From an uncultured Cyclobacteriaceae bacterium (GTDB taxonomy: Bacteria; Bacteroidota; Bacteroidia; Cytophagales; Cyclobacteriaceae), in contig CAJQKV010000035.1 in assembly GCA_905479015.1 (NCBI GenBank), positions 62,001 through 126,000 on the forward strand: a stretch of 64,000 nucleotides of DNA, in the 5' to 3' direction. How positions within the stretch are numbered: the first letter of the stretch is position 1; every line of letters starts with the position of its first letter. Shown here piece by piece: positions 9,037 through 19,226 of this stretch. Under the pieces are notes generated by a model. The model had not been told where the DNA came from. It searched no databases and was given only the letters and a program-made list of their open reading frames with translations. A program made the position numbers and the translations under genes.

Positions 9037-10020
9037 TTGGCTTCAAACTTCATAGACTATGTAAAATTTTTTGGTAAATCAGGTGCTGGGGGTGCGGGTT
9101 CTGTCCATTTTAGACGCGAAAAACATGTGCCGTTGGGTGGTCCTGACGGTGGAGATGGTGGACGCGGAGGCCACATTATTTTAAAAGGCAACAGCCAACA
9201 GTGGACGCTCTTGCATTTAAAATACAGGAAACACATAAGGGCAGACGGTGGTGGAAATGGAGGTGCTCAAAATAGCTTTGGGGCGAATGGAAGTGATATT
9301 ATTTTGGAGGTGCCCGTCGGTACGATCGCACGGGATGCTGAGACGGGAGAAAAATTATTAGAGATATTGGCTCATGGCGAAACAAAAATTTTGCTTAATG
9401 GAGGAAGAGGGGGACAAGGAAACTCGCATTATAAAACCGCGACAAACCAGGCACCAGCGTATGCGCAGCCGGGAGAAGAGGCCATTGAAAAGGCCGTAAT
9501 TCTTGAATTAAAGCTGTTGGCCGACGTGGGATTGGTCGGGTTTCCAAATGCAGGTAAATCTACTTTGCTCGCAGCTATGTCTGCGGCCAAGCCAGAAATA
9601 GCAGATTATCCTTTTACGACATTAACTCCCAATTTAGGTGTAGTGGCCTATCGCGAGGATCGGTCTTTTGTGATGGCCGATATCCCAGGAATCATTGAAG
9701 GAGCTGCAGAGGGCAAAGGATTAGGGACTCGATTTTTGCGGCATATTGAGCGCAATAGTATTTTGCTTTTTTTGGTGTCTGCAGATGCAGATGACATTCT
9801 GAAGGAGTATTCAATACTGCTCAAAGAATTGGAAAAACATAATCCAGAACTTTTAGATAAAGAAAGAGTTTTAGCAATTTCAAAGTCAGATTTGCTTGAT
9901 GATGAATTAAAAATTGAAATTACGGCAACGCTGACAACGGTGTCACATTTATATATTTCGAGTTGGACCGCTCAAGGTTTTGTGGCGTTAAAAGATGCCA
10001 TTTGGCGGTATCTAAATTAG
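9037..10020 (+). CDS. obgE: GTPase Obg/CgtA
   Basis: A 327-residue ribosome-associated GTPase that assists 50S assembly. The glycine-rich Obg domain occupies residues 1-158 (for example [12 protein letters not shown] and GGRGGQGN). It is followed by the G domain with GFPNAGKST (G1), TTLTPNLG (G2), DIPGIIEGA (G3) and ISKSD (G4, with Ser in place of the usual Asn). No C-terminal OCT domain is present, as in other Bacteroidota. It starts with TTG at 9037; the conserved N-terminus [11 protein letters not shown] follows directly and no ATG is available, so the rare start is probably genuine. It is coupled to adk. Confidence 0.95.
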   Translation: MASNFIDYVKFFGKSGAGGAGSVHFRREKHVPLGGPDGGDGGRGGHIILKGNSQQWTLLHLKYRKHIRADGGGNGGAQNSFGANGSDIILEVPVGTIARDAETGEKLLEILAHGETKILLNGGRGGQGNSHYKTATNQAPAYAQPGEEAIEKAVILELKLLADVGLVGFPNAGKSTLLAAMSAAKPEIADYPFTTLTPNLGVVAYREDRSFVMADIPGIIEGAAEGKGLGTRFLRHIERNSILLFLVSADADDILKEYSILLKELEKHNPELLDKERVLAISKSDLLDDELKIEITATLTTVSHLYISSWTAQGFVALKDAIWRYLN

Positions 10021-10102
10021 ACATCTGTCATATTGTCATAATATTGCATTTTGGCAATAAAATTGTCTTACAAATGATCTAAGTACTTTCATTAATAGAT
10101 CT

Positions 10103-10675
10103 ATGACAAAGAAGAAAAAGAGCGCAGACAAAAAAGCGAAGACGGACAGTGAAAAGCTAGCTAAAGAAATAAACGAAGCAGTGGAGCCTACTATTGATTT
10201 GGAGGATTCAGAAGAGGATTCAGCTGCTGCTTCAGAAGAGATCGATTTAGTTGCAGAGGTAGCTGAATACAAGGACAAATATTTAAGATTATATTCTGAG
10301 TTTGAAAACTACAGGAGAAGGACTTCTAAAGAACGTCTTGAATTGATCAGTACTGCCAATAGTGGATTAATGGAGGCTTTTATTCCCATTGCGGATGATT
10401 TCGATAGGGCATTGAAAGCGGGAACGGAAGGCGCTGTTGAAGGCGTTGAATTGATTTTTAACAAATTTAAAAATACGCTTGAAAGCAAGGGGTTGAAAAA
10501 AATGGAAACGACTTCAGGAGATGATTTTGATGAGGATTTCCATGAGGCCATCACCCAAATACCCGCACCTGATAAAAGTTTAGCAGGTAAAATCATAGAC
10601 ATTGTCGAGCCTGGTTACTTTCTTGGTGAGAAAGTGATCCGTTTTGCCAAAGTTGTAACTGGATCTAAAGATTAA
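10103..10675 (+). CDS. grpE: Nucleotide exchange factor GrpE
   Basis: A 190-residue cochaperone that releases ADP from DnaK. The first 55 residues are charged and low in complexity (Lys-rich, then Glu/Asp/Ser-rich). A long coiled-coil helix follows (about 55-105, with YRRRTSKER), then the beta-domain with the family signature around [12 protein letters not shown] and [17 protein letters not shown] at the C-terminus. It is one base upstream of dnaJ, the usual grpE-dnaJ operon. No CIRCE element is visible in the 82 bases upstream. dnaK is not in this window. Confidence 0.95.
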   Translation: MTKKKKSADKKAKTDSEKLAKEINEAVEPTIDLEDSEEDSAAASEEIDLVAEVAEYKDKYLRLYSEFENYRRRTSKERLELISTANSGLMEAFIPIADDFDRALKAGTEGAVEGVELIFNKFKNTLESKGLKKMETTSGDDFDEDFHEAITQIPAPDKSLAGKIIDIVEPGYFLGEKVIRFAKVVTGSKD

Positions 10676-10676
10676 G

Positions 10677-11798
10677 ATGAGCAAACGAGATTACTACGAA
10701 ATATTAGAAGTGAGCCGAAGTGCCACTCCAGATGAGATTAAAAAGTCTTATCGAAAAATTGCGATAAAATTTCATCCCGACAAAAATCCTGACGATAAGG
10801 CCTCTGAAGATAAGTTCAAAGAAGCGGCAGAAGCTTACGAGATCCTAGGCAATGATGAAAAAAGAAGTCGTTATGATCAATATGGTCATCAAGGTAACCG
10901 AGGTGCCGGAGGATTCTCTGGAGGATCCATGAATATGGAGGACATCTTTTCACAGTTCGGCGATGTATTTGGTGGTGGTGGTGGTAGCCCTTTCGAGAGT
11001 ATTTTTGGAGGGGGTGGCTCAAGAGGTGAACGTAGACGAAAAGGCACTAACTTAAGAATAAAGATCAAATTGACCCTTCAAGAAATTGCTGAGGGAGTAG
11101 AAAAAAAGATCAAAGTGAATAGGCTCATGGTAGATCCATCGACCACCTTTAAGTCTTGCCCTTCTTGTCAAGGAACCGGTCAAGTACGTAAAGTAATGAA
11201 TACGATGCTGGGACAGATGATGTCGAGTGCCACCTGTCCTTCGTGTGGAGGTGCAGGTGAACTAGTAGATAGCAAAGGGTCTGGAGCCGATAATTCAGGT
11301 ATGAACCGAACAGAAGAAGTCATTGCTATCAAAATTCCAGCGGGAGTTACCGATGGTATCCAATTATCGATGTCGGGTAAAGGGAATGAAGTGGCGGGAG
11401 GCGTAGCAGGTGATTTATTGATTGTCATTGAAGAAATTGAGGATGATCAGCTGAAGAGAGATGGGAATAATGTGATTTATGATCTTTATTTATCGTTCTT
11501 GGATGCCGCCTTGGGCTCATCGGTTGAAGTGCCCACCATAGACGGAAAAGTGAAAATTAAAATTGATTCGGGAACACAAAGTGGTAAAATTTTAAGATTA
11601 AAAGGAAAGGGAATTAAAGATATTGAGGGTTACCGTAGAGGAGATCAGTTGATACATCTCAATGTTTGGACGCCAAAAACTCTTTCGAAAGAAGAGCAGA
11701 GTATTTTAGAAAACCTTAAAGTCTCAAAAAACTTTATACCGGCCCCGTCAAAGAATGACAAAGGGTTCTATGAAAAAATGAAAGAATTTTTTGAATAA
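10677..11798 (+). CDS. dnaJ: Chaperone DnaJ with a single zinc-binding site
   Basis: A 373-residue Hsp40 that stimulates DnaK ATPase activity. It has the J domain (residues 1-70, with the HPD motif in FHPDKN), a Gly/Phe-rich linker with repeated Gly-Gly-Gly stretches (about 75-120), and C-terminal domains I and II. The zinc region holds only two CxxCxGxG repeats (CPSCQGTG and CPSCGGAG) where E. coli DnaJ has four, so only one zinc site can form. This reduced form occurs in other Bacteroidota and does not look like damage, since the flanking beta-strands are intact. It lies one base after grpE. Confidence 0.95.
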   Translation: MSKRDYYEILEVSRSATPDEIKKSYRKIAIKFHPDKNPDDKASEDKFKEAAEAYEILGNDEKRSRYDQYGHQGNRGAGGFSGGSMNMEDIFSQFGDVFGGGGGSPFESIFGGGGSRGERRRKGTNLRIKIKLTLQEIAEGVEKKIKVNRLMVDPSTTFKSCPSCQGTGQVRKVMNTMLGQMMSSATCPSCGGAGELVDSKGSGADNSGMNRTEEVIAIKIPAGVTDGIQLSMSGKGNEVAGGVAGDLLIVIEEIEDDQLKRDGNNVIYDLYLSFLDAALGSSVEVPTIDGKVKIKIDSGTQSGKILRLKGKGIKDIEGYRRGDQLIHLNVWTPKTLSKEEQSILENLKVSKNFIPAPSKNDKGFYEKMKEFFE

Positions 11799-11828
11799 GG
11801 TATGTTGATTGTAATCGACCATTTTTGG

Positions 11829-12482
11829 TCATTGCTCGTCCTGAAGTATACCCTCAGTGATCAAAAGTTGTGCCGCCATATAGGTACTCATGATCCCTAT
11901 CCCTGCATAGGGAATATCCCAAACAAATTTATTAAGGGCCAATAAAGTGTCAGAGATAAGAAAGAGTAAGGTTCCTATTAAGACGTAGTAGTAACTTTTG
12001 GAAGCTGTGCGTCCTTGTCTGAGTCTGGCGATACCGGCCATGCCGATCAGACTGATGCCGTAGATGAAAACTGGGATCAGAAGTTCATCTGTCTTTGGAA
12101 GAAGTATGTAGAACAATAAAATACCGGAGAGGAGATAAGGGAGTAAAGGGAGGGCTTTAAATTTGATGGGTTCTTCGACCGACTTGAAAAACAATAAAAT
12201 GTAGCAAAGCTGAGCAATGAAAAACATCCCCACGCCCAATAAAAAATAAGCATCGGCTTGCATTAAGGCTAAATCACCTAACCAGGCAAACACCAATGAA
12301 ATCCAGAGCAGGATGGTTTTAAGGTTCACTTGCTTAATCTGAAATTGATAAACATAGTAGAGCAGGATAGGCATTAAAAAAGGCTTTGTAGCAGTTAATA
12401 CTTCTTGGTTATTGAATACAATGCCCAATAAATGAACCATGCCCACCAAGTAATAGAGCCATTTTAATAGTTTAGGAGTCAT
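11829..12482 (-). CDS. YhhN family membrane protein (lysoplasmalogenase-like)
   Basis: A 217-residue protein with about eight transmembrane helices. It carries YhhN/TMEM86 family signatures: ATKPFLMP near residue 30, FAWLGDLALM near residue 65 with the conserved Asp, FLLGVGMFFIAQLCYI, and a late FLISDTLLA with a second Asp. Animal TMEM86B hydrolyses the vinyl-ether bond of lysoplasmalogens and some bacterial members share this activity; bacterial function is otherwise unclear. The start overlaps the upstream MFS gene by four bases (ATGA), so it is the last gene of the prfB-MFS-yhhN operon. Confidence 0.8.
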   Translation of the reverse strand: MTPKLLKWLYYLVGMVHLLGIVFNNQEVLTATKPFLMPILLYYVYQFQIKQVNLKTILLWISLVFAWLGDLALMQADAYFLLGVGMFFIAQLCYILLFFKSVEEPIKFKALPLLPYLLSGILLFYILLPKTDELLIPVFIYGISLIGMAGIARLRQGRTASKSYYYVLIGTLLFLISDTLLALNKFVWDIPYAGIGIMSTYMAAQLLITEGILQDEQ

Positions 12483-13663
12483 CTTTTTTTAGTTAACACA
12501 ATAATAAAGGCAATAAATGAGAAGAATGCCGAAATCATAAATAGCCAAGGAAAACGTGTATTAAAACCTTGGTAGAAACTGCCCGATATAAGGGATCCCA
12601 TCCCAATACCTATTTCTAAAAAAATAAATAAAGTTGAAATGCCTCTACCTATACTTTTTTCAGGTGATAGGTCTATCGCCCAAGCAAATAAGGTGGGGGA
12701 ATTGAGGCCATAACCTATACCAAAAAGAAAGGCTCCCGCAAAATAAGTTGTTGCATCTGTGGCAAAGCCAATAATGATCATACTGATACATAAACACATT
12801 GTACTGTATCTTAAAATTAAAACACGACCAAAATGATCAGACAACTTACCGCCTAGGAATCTAACCAAAAGTGAGGAACCTGTAAAAAATGAGAAAAATA
12901 ATCCTTTATTTTGGATACCCAAAAAACCACTAAAATCAGGGGAAAGGGTGATTACGGTTCCAAAGGAAAAAGTCGTCAGCACCATAATCAATGACGGAGG
13001 AATGACCGCAGGTTCATATAAATCTGTTTTCCCTATTTTAAGAAGGGCAAGCTTGAAAGGCTCTTTGGTTTTAAGGGTCTCCTTCATGCCAAATAAAATC
13101 AGGACCGAACCAATCGAAAAGACGGAACTACAATAAAAAAGTGTATTGATATCGTAGACTAAAAATATCCATGAGCCGAGAATGGGAGCTGACGCCATAC
13201 CAATCGTACCAAACATACTTAGGATGCCTAGGGCTTCTCCCCGGCGCTTAGCAGGAATAATATCAGCGACATAGGCCGAGGTGCCGGTGGGCTTGAAGCC
13301 TGCACTGAAGCCATGTAACAATCGGATGCTCAGGAATCCAAAAACAGTTGAAGTTAGAGGGTAAATCAATGCGGCTAAACCACTGATGGAAGCTCCGATG
13401 AACATGACGGGAATTCTACCCCATTTATCAGTCAATTTGCCACTGAATGGGCGCGATACTGCCGCACTTAAGGTAAATAATGATACGACCAAGCCCAAAT
13501 ACTCCTGACCCTTTAAGCTGGCAAGGTAATCCGGTAACTCAGGTAAAATCATGGAGAAGGAACCAAAGAACAAAAAAGAACTGGCACATAACAGCCAAAA
13601 ATTCAGGGTATAAATTTTCGCCTTTGGGGTTATGGTAGTAGGATCAACATGATTATTAATCAT
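12479..13663 (-). CDS. MFS transporter (DHA1-type)
   Basis: A 394-residue 12-helix inner-membrane transporter. Motif A appears after helix 2 as [12 protein letters not shown], and a second copy in the C-terminal half reads [11 protein letters not shown]. The glycine-rich helix 5 ([18 protein letters not shown]) suggests an exporter of the drug:H+ antiporter type; substrate unknown. It overlaps prfB by eight bases upstream (the MFS ATG lies inside the last codons of prfB) and yhhN by four bases downstream, a strong sign of cotranscription with translational coupling. Confidence 0.85.
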   Translation of the reverse strand: MINNHVDPTTITPKAKIYTLNFWLLCASSFLFFGSFSMILPELPDYLASLKGQEYLGLVVSLFTLSAAVSRPFSGKLTDKWGRIPVMFIGASISGLAALIYPLTSTVFGFLSIRLLHGFSAGFKPTGTSAYVADIIPAKRRGEALGILSMFGTIGMASAPILGSWIFLVYDINTLFYCSSVFSIGSVLILFGMKETLKTKEPFKLALLKIGKTDLYEPAVIPPSLIMVLTTFSFGTVITLSPDFSGFLGIQNKGLFFSFFTGSSLLVRFLGGKLSDHFGRVLILRYSTMCLCISMIIIGFATDATTYFAGAFLFGIGYGLNSPTLFAWAIDLSPEKSIGRGISTLFIFLEIGIGMGSLISGSFYQGFNTRFPWLFMISAFFSFIAFIIVLTKKR

Positions 13664-14742
13664 TATTATCTCTTAAAAGAAAGGCCTTGATGTAATCATT
13701 AAGATCACCATCTAAAACGTTTTGCACGTCTGTGCGCTCATGTCCCGTTCGTGCATCTTTAATCAATTTATAAGGATGCAATACATAATTTCTTATTTGA
13801 GATCCAAAATCAATCTTCATTTTACCTGCTTCCACTTTATCACGTTCGGCATTTTTCTTCTCTACTTCAATCTGATAGAGTTGGGATTTAAGCATGGTCA
13901 TAGCACGCTCTTTATTGGCTAGCTGCGATCGATCGACCTGACAGACTACTACAATTCCAGAAGGCTTATGCGTTAGTTGAACCTTAGTCTCTACTTTATT
14001 AACGTTTTGTCCTCCGGCTCCTCCTGATCTTGAGGTATGCATTGCCACATCATTGGGATTGATTTCTATTTGAATACTGTCATCCACTACGGGATAGACA
14101 TAAACCGAGGCAAATGAGGTATGCCGCCTACCTCCGCTATCAAATGGAGAAATTCGGACGAGGCGATGCACGCCATTTTCAGATTTTAGAAAGCCATAGG
14201 CCAGTGCACCCTCAAATTCAAGGGTTACGGATTTGACTCCCGCCACATCACCCGCTTGAAAATCAACTTCTCTCACTTTGTACCCATTGGATTCGCCCCA
14301 CATGATGTACATGCGCATTAAGATCCCCGCCCAATCATTGCTTTCGGTCCCACCCGCACCAGGATTGATTTGTAACATGGCCGAAAGCTGATCTTCCTCT
14401 GAAGAGAGCATTTTTTTCAATTCAAGCGCTTCGGTTTGTTTTAACGCATGCCGAAAGGCTTCCTCTACTTCTGGTATAGTAGCTTCACCCATCTCCATGA
14501 ATTCAAATAGGGTTTCAGTATCCCCAAGGCTTTCTTCTAGTTTTTCATAACTTGAAGTCCAGGCCTTTTTCCCTTGAATGATTTTCATGGTTATTTCTGC
14601 TTCCTTGGGATCTACCCAAAATTCAGGTTGTGCAGAAACTAATTCTAATTCTTTGAGCTCTTTTTTCTTGGCATCGTAGTCAAAGAAACCTCCTCAAGGC
14701 CAATATGCGTGCCTTCAAGTCTTTTAATTGATCAGTTGTCAT
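13656..14742 (-). CDS. prfB: Peptide chain release factor 2, with programmed +1 frameshift
   Basis: RF2 ends translation at UGA and UAA. The gene starts with ATG at 14742-14740, encodes 20 codons ([10 protein letters not shown]... to ALRRFL), meets an in-frame UGA at 14682-14680, and continues in the +1 frame to 13656; the full product is 361 residues, close to E. coli RF2 (365). The downstream frame holds the catalytic GGQ in [15 protein letters not shown], the DPFSGG-like segment SPFDSGG, and the codon-recognition domain. An ATG at 14588 is internal; translation starting there would lose the N-terminal helices. It heads the prfB-MFS-yhhN operon. Confidence 0.95.
14679..14694 (-). promoter_or_regulatory. 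RF2 autoregulatory frameshift site
   Basis: On the minus strand AGGAGG (14694-14689) precedes TTT-CTT-TGA-C. The internal Shine-Dalgarno-like sequence sits three bases before the CTT slip codon (14685-14683), and UGA followed by C is a weak stop. This is the classical RF2 feedback arrangement: scarce RF2 lets the ribosome slip by +1 into the main frame. Confidence 0.93.
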
Positions 14743-15166
14743 CGGATCAAAAACTTTTTTTAGTGAAAAATTTATTAAGCTGCGAAGATAGATAAAACCT
14801 CGACGTAAAAGGAATTTATCTCTGATCGATTTGATTTAGAAACAGTGCGAAAGTATCTAAGAACCACTGTTAACTCGAGACGTATTTTCCTAAAAGGGAT
14901 TGATGCTAAATAGAATATTGATTATAGATATTTGGTTTTATTGGATTACTTGCTCCCTCTCATAATTTTTAGAAAAGCTATGAGTTAGCCATTATATCCC
15001 CCACTAAAAAGCTTATTTTTGCCAAATAACAAGGAATAAGTAAAACTCGTATTTTAAATTCTAAAAAAAAGGGATTATAAATTTAATCTCAAAAGATTAA
15101 ATCAAGTGATACAGTTAAAAAGTCTACTGAGTCTTCAACTTCTCAACTAAAAATAGTAATAGAACC
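14743..15166. other. Divergent intergenic region between prfB and the CotH/T9SS gene
   Basis: These 424 bases are AT-rich with no gene-like frame. For the plus-strand gene, TATTTTTG at 15014-15021 is an exact -7 element and would give a leader of about 140 bases before the GTG at 15167. For prfB, TATCTTCG on the minus strand at about 14787-14780 is a one-mismatch -7 candidate. No hairpin terminator or RNA gene is evident. Confidence 0.4.
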
Positions 15167-17893
15167 GTGTTTAAAAAATCGACCTTAATTCTCTTCTCCT
15201 TTTTTTTGCTCTTTAAGTTATCAGCTCAAAATCAGCCACGTTTAAATGAGATTATGGCAGGGCAAAATAATGTGTACTCTGACCTTTATGGAGATACTGG
15301 TGATTGGATAGAATTGTATAACCCTACTTCAGAGGATATCGATCTTGCAGGTTATTTTTTATCTGATGATTTGGATTCATTAACAAAATTTCAGTTTCCT
15401 AATGATGAGAGGGTAAGTACAATTCCAGCTTCTGGTTATTTAATAATTTGGGTAGACAATGATATTGATAAGTATGGTTTGCATGCATCATTCAAATTAG
15501 ATCAGGACGGAGAACAAGTTATTTTCAGTGATCCACAAGGTGAAGTGCTAGATATGAAAATATTTGAAAGCATGAAATCTAATGAGTCTTTATATCGAAT
15601 CATTGGTTCTGATTATTGGGCAGTAGCTCAAGTGCCGACTCCAAACTTACCCAATCTCCCAGTTTCGGAAGGTCTAGTATCATTCTCTAAAAATGGGGGA
15701 ATTTTCTCAGGTTTAATTGAAGTTGAAATTGCTGGTAATTCTGATGATGAGATCATTGGATATACCCTTGATGGAAGCAATCCTGATGAAAAAAGTGAAA
15801 GATATGTGGAGCGTATTCAGATAAATAAAAATACTATTTTAAAGGCAAGAATATTTAAGGAGGGCTATAATCCTGGACTTGTTGAGACTCAACTCTACCT
15901 AATAGATGTTACTCATGATTTACCTATTGTAAGTATTTCAACCAATCCTCAAAACTTATGGGATGATTATACGGGTATTTATGTTGCTGGGAAAAATGGG
16001 GAATCTGGTAATTGCCGATCCGATTCATTGAATTGGAATAGAGACTGGGAGCATAAATCCCACATTCAATATTTTGAGGCAAATGGAGATATTGGATTTG
16101 AGGATGAAATTGGTATTGAAATTTCTGGGCAATGTTCACGACAATTCCCACAGAAGTCTCTTAAGTTAAAATGGAGAGCAAGATTCGGTACCGATAGTTT
16201 GTATTATCAAGTTTTTTCCGATAAAGTGATAAATGTTTTCACGGATCTTTTATTAAGAAATTCTGGTAGTGAATTTGAGGAGACTATGTTTCATGATGCA
16301 TTAGTTCATCAATTAATAAAGGATCGTATGAAACTAGATCATCAAGCTTATGCACCTGTAGTGGTTTATATTAATGGGCAATATTGGGGGCTACAAAATT
16401 TAAGGGAAAGAATCAACGCTCATTATCTATCAACTAATAGGAATATAGATTCTGAAAACATCAATCTTATAGAAAATTATTATACCCCACAATTTGGCAA
16501 GAATGATGAATTTTTAGAACTAAAAACATATATCGAAACGAACGATCTTTCAAACTCTTTAAATTATCAATATGTTAGTCAATTAATTGACATTGAACAT
16601 TATATAAATTACTATATCACCCAGTTGTATTTGGGCAATTATGATTGGCCTCAATCAAACATAAGGTATTGGAATAAATCTCATGAGATTTCTTGGAACT
16701 GGATACTGGCTGATACGGATGCATCTATGACATTAGGGGGATTTGAAGCCTTTGATTTTGTTTCCCGAATGCTAGGAATGGATTATGATTACGTTAACTA
16801 CCAAAATCCAACAAAGCTTGAAGACAAACATGTCATTATTTTTAAAAGTCTTTGGTCTAATCAAGCATTTAGAAACGATTTTTCCGCTAAATATTTGACA
16901 CACATGAATACTACTTTTCATCCATCTCGAATGGTTCAATATATAGATAGTTTGGCAGATAAAATATCTCTTGAAATTTCAGATCACAAAGAAAGATGGG
17001 GTCAATCGGCAAGTGAATGGTATGAGCATGTAAATGACCTTAAGCAGTTTGCTGAAGTTAGATTCAATTATGAACTAGATAATTTTCAAAATGTAATGGA
17101 TAGTGAAACCAGACTTCAGGTCACTTTAGATCTAGACGAACTAGACCATGGATGGATTGAAGTCAATGGCATTTCGGTCAATGATGAAAACTCTTCTTTT
17201 ACTGGTACTTATCTAAGTGGCATAGTTCTCAAAATCAGCGCAAGAAGGAAGAATGGTTTTGTTTTCTCCCATTGGTCTGGAGATATTGCCAGTTATGAAA
17301 AAAACCTTAACCTTGTTTTAAATCAGAATTTACATATTGAGGCTCACTATATTCCTAATACTGCTCCCAATATTACTTCAGCTAACTTTAGTATTGAAGA
17401 GCATAGTCCCTACGGAACATTGATAGGTTATGTGGATGCTTTGGATACAGAGGATATACTTACTTACTCAATCCTAAATGGTAATGACCATAATGCATTT
17501 AGCTTGGACAGCATAACAGGAATATTAACAGTTTCAGATAGTGAGGCACTAAGTTATGAAATTCAGTCAGCATATACTTTAGAAATAGAAGTTTCAGATG
17601 GTTCCTTATCCACTATCGGCATATTCAATATATATTTAACGGATATTGTTGAGACCGCTATTTTGAACATTCAGATCAATGAAAATAACATTTATCCTAA
17701 CCCGGCACAGCATATCATTAATATAAAATATGCTGGATTAAAAGAAGTTTGGATATATTCTGTTTTGGGAGAGAAAGTACTGAGTTCAAAAGAACAAAAG
17801 ATAGATATCAGTCAATTGAAAAAAGGAATATATATCGTTAAAATAGAAGGTCCTTTGCTTGAGTCTGTCACCACTAAATTCATTAAGGAATAA
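15167..17893 (+). CDS. T9SS-secreted multidomain protein with lamin-tail and CotH kinase domains
   Basis: A 908-residue exported protein starting with GTG; the following LFSFFLLFKLSAQ is a signal peptide. Domains in order: lamin-tail domain (about 25-140, RLNEIMAG through SDPQGEVLD), a chitobiase C-terminal-like beta-sandwich (about 170-245, YTLDGSNPD), a CotH kinase domain (about 290-640, with RNSGSEFEETMFHD, INGQYWGLQNLRERI and WILADTDASM), an InlB/bacterial-repeat-like segment with FVFSHWSGD, a cadherin-like repeat (about 740-830) and a T9SS type A sorting domain (IYPNPAQHIINI ... KKGIYIVKIEG). CotH kinases phosphorylate surface proteins in spores; in Bacteroidota the lamin-tail/CotH combination is common and its role unknown. 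It is monocistronic. Confidence 0.9.
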   Translation: MFKKSTLILFSFFLLFKLSAQNQPRLNEIMAGQNNVYSDLYGDTGDWIELYNPTSEDIDLAGYFLSDDLDSLTKFQFPNDERVSTIPASGYLIIWVDNDIDKYGLHASFKLDQDGEQVIFSDPQGEVLDMKIFESMKSNESLYRIIGSDYWAVAQVPTPNLPNLPVSEGLVSFSKNGGIFSGLIEVEIAGNSDDEIIGYTLDGSNPDEKSERYVERIQINKNTILKARIFKEGYNPGLVETQLYLIDVTHDLPIVSISTNPQNLWDDYTGIYVAGKNGESGNCRSDSLNWNRDWEHKSHIQYFEANGDIGFEDEIGIEISGQCSRQFPQKSLKLKWRARFGTDSLYYQVFSDKVINVFTDLLLRNSGSEFEETMFHDALVHQLIKDRMKLDHQAYAPVVVYINGQYWGLQNLRERINAHYLSTNRNIDSENINLIENYYTPQFGKNDEFLELKTYIETNDLSNSLNYQYVSQLIDIEHYINYYITQLYLGNYDWPQSNIRYWNKSHEISWNWILADTDASMTLGGFEAFDFVSRMLGMDYDYVNYQNPTKLEDKHVIIFKSLWSNQAFRNDFSAKYLTHMNTTFHPSRMVQYIDSLADKISLEISDHKERWGQSASEWYEHVNDLKQFAEVRFNYELDNFQNVMDSETRLQVTLDLDELDHGWIEVNGISVNDENSSFTGTYLSGIVLKISARRKNGFVFSHWSGDIASYEKNLNLVLNQNLHIEAHYIPNTAPNITSANFSIEEHSPYGTLIGYVDALDTEDILTYSILNGNDHNAFSLDSITGILTVSDSEALSYEIQSAYTLEIEVSDGSLSTIGIFNIYLTDIVETAILNIQINENNIYPNPAQHIINIKYAGLKEVWIYSVLGEKVLSSKEQKIDISQLKKGIYIVKIEGPLLESVTTKFIKE

Positions 17894-18147
17894 AAGGCTA
17901 GATGAATTTAACTCCTTGATTTTTTTTAAAAAAAAGTCTACGCCTGGATGATTACCCTACTATTTATTGAATGGGTCATGAATCTCAGTGTTTTTTTAGT
18001 TGAAGCCTAATGAATCTTTAAAAATCACATCTTTATATTAACCCAATCTTTTATTGTAAATGATTGGCTCTGGTGAAAAGAATAAATCAAGAATTAAAAT
18101 TGGGCTTATTAGCGATTTTTTTTAGTATATAATGAGTATTATTCGAT

Positions 18148-19212
18148 TTAGACTTTATAAATCCATCCAAATTTATCTTCAATAACGCCAGATTTTATTT
18201 TATCCAAGGCGTCTAAAAATCCAAGAGAATATTTCCTGGATTTGACATCAGTTAATTCATAATCAATCCCATTATAGCCGATGATTTTGATGGGAGCCAC
18301 GGTGGCTGCAGTACCCACACCAAATGCTTCTTGTAATCGCCCTTGTTCGATGGATTGAATAATTTCAGCTACCGTAATGGGACGCTCTTCTACCTTCATG
18401 CCTTGATCTTTGGCGATGGTCAAGATACTGTCTCTCGTGATGCCATTTAGAATCGTATCCCCAATAGGGGCTGTAATGAGCGTATCATTAATTATGAACA
18501 TGAGGTTCATCGTACCCGATTCTTCAATATACTGATGCGAGACGCCATCGGTCCAAATCAATTGATCATAACCTTCTTTTTGAGCATCAAGCGCAGGTTT
18601 GAGGGCTGCGGCATAATTACCACCCGTTTTTGCAAACCCAGTTCCACCCAAGACGGCACGGGTATACTTAGTTTCAATTTTTACTTTTAGGGGTTGGGAA
18701 TAATATGCCCCAACAGGGCCTGTGATGATCATGAAAGTATAGTCGTCTGAAGGCCGTATGCCCACATAGGGATCCATGGCTATTTGAAAGGGTCTAATGT
18801 AGAGTGAGGTTCCGGGATGATTAGTTACCCAACCCGCATCAAGTTTCAGTAACTCAGTAATGCCGGTCATAAAGATAGACTCAGGAATACCGGGCATACA
18901 CATGCGGGCCGCACTCAATACCATGCGTTTTGCATTGTCTTGAGGTCTAAATACGACAATTTCCTTGTGTATATTTCTATATGCCTTTAAGCCTTCAAAA
19001 ATCGTAGACGCATAGTGCAAGGTTGTATTTGCTGGACTGATACTGATGTCTCCGTAAGGGATAATATTCACATCTTGCCAGGCACCATTTTTAAAGTCAC
19101 AACACAACATGTGGTCAGCGTAGACCTTTCCAAATATGGGACTGATTAAATCAGTAGTTGCTAATTTGGATTGAGTCGTTTGGGTAATAGAAACTTTTTG
19201 ATGGATGGACAT
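18148..19212 (-). CDS. ilvE: Branched-chain amino acid aminotransferase
   Basis: A 354-residue class IV (fold-type IV) PLP aminotransferase, long form, which makes Leu, Ile and Val from their 2-oxo acids. Family signatures are TLHYASTIFEGLKAYR in the N-terminal domain, IRPFQIAMDP, the PLP lysine in FAKTGGNYAAALK, YIEESGTMNLMF, and the late GTAATVAPI loop. It ends with the conserved Gly-Trp-Ile motif. It is the last of three closely spaced minus-strand genes, 14 bases after the adenosyltransferase gene, although the operon partners are functionally unrelated. Confidence 0.95.
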   Translation of the reverse strand: MSIHQKVSITQTTQSKLATTDLISPIFGKVYADHMLCCDFKNGAWQDVNIIPYGDISISPANTTLHYASTIFEGLKAYRNIHKEIVVFRPQDNAKRMVLSAARMCMPGIPESIFMTGITELLKLDAGWVTNHPGTSLYIRPFQIAMDPYVGIRPSDDYTFMIITGPVGAYYSQPLKVKIETKYTRAVLGGTGFAKTGGNYAAALKPALDAQKEGYDQLIWTDGVSHQYIEESGTMNLMFIINDTLITAPIGDTILNGITRDSILTIAKDQGMKVEERPITVAEIIQSIEQGRLQEAFGVGTAATVAPIKIIGYNGIDYELTDVKSRKYSLGFLDALDKIKSGVIEDKFGWIYKV

Positions 19213-19226
19213 ATCTGTTTTATTCT

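Noticed and set aside
10036-10278. A Ser-rich minus-strand frame over the start of grpE.
   Set aside because: It is the mirror of the acidic, low-complexity N-terminus of GrpE.
14589-14742. Apparent frameshift at the 5' end of prfB, which could suggest a pseudogene or a sequencing error.
   Set aside because: The AGGAGG and CTT-TGA-C context is the known RF2 programmed frameshift, and both frames are otherwise intact.
17920-17935. A 16-bp palindrome of eight T followed by eight A between two convergent genes.
   Set aside because: An A/T-only stem is thermodynamically weak and such runs are frequent in this AT-rich genome; not strong enough to call a terminator.
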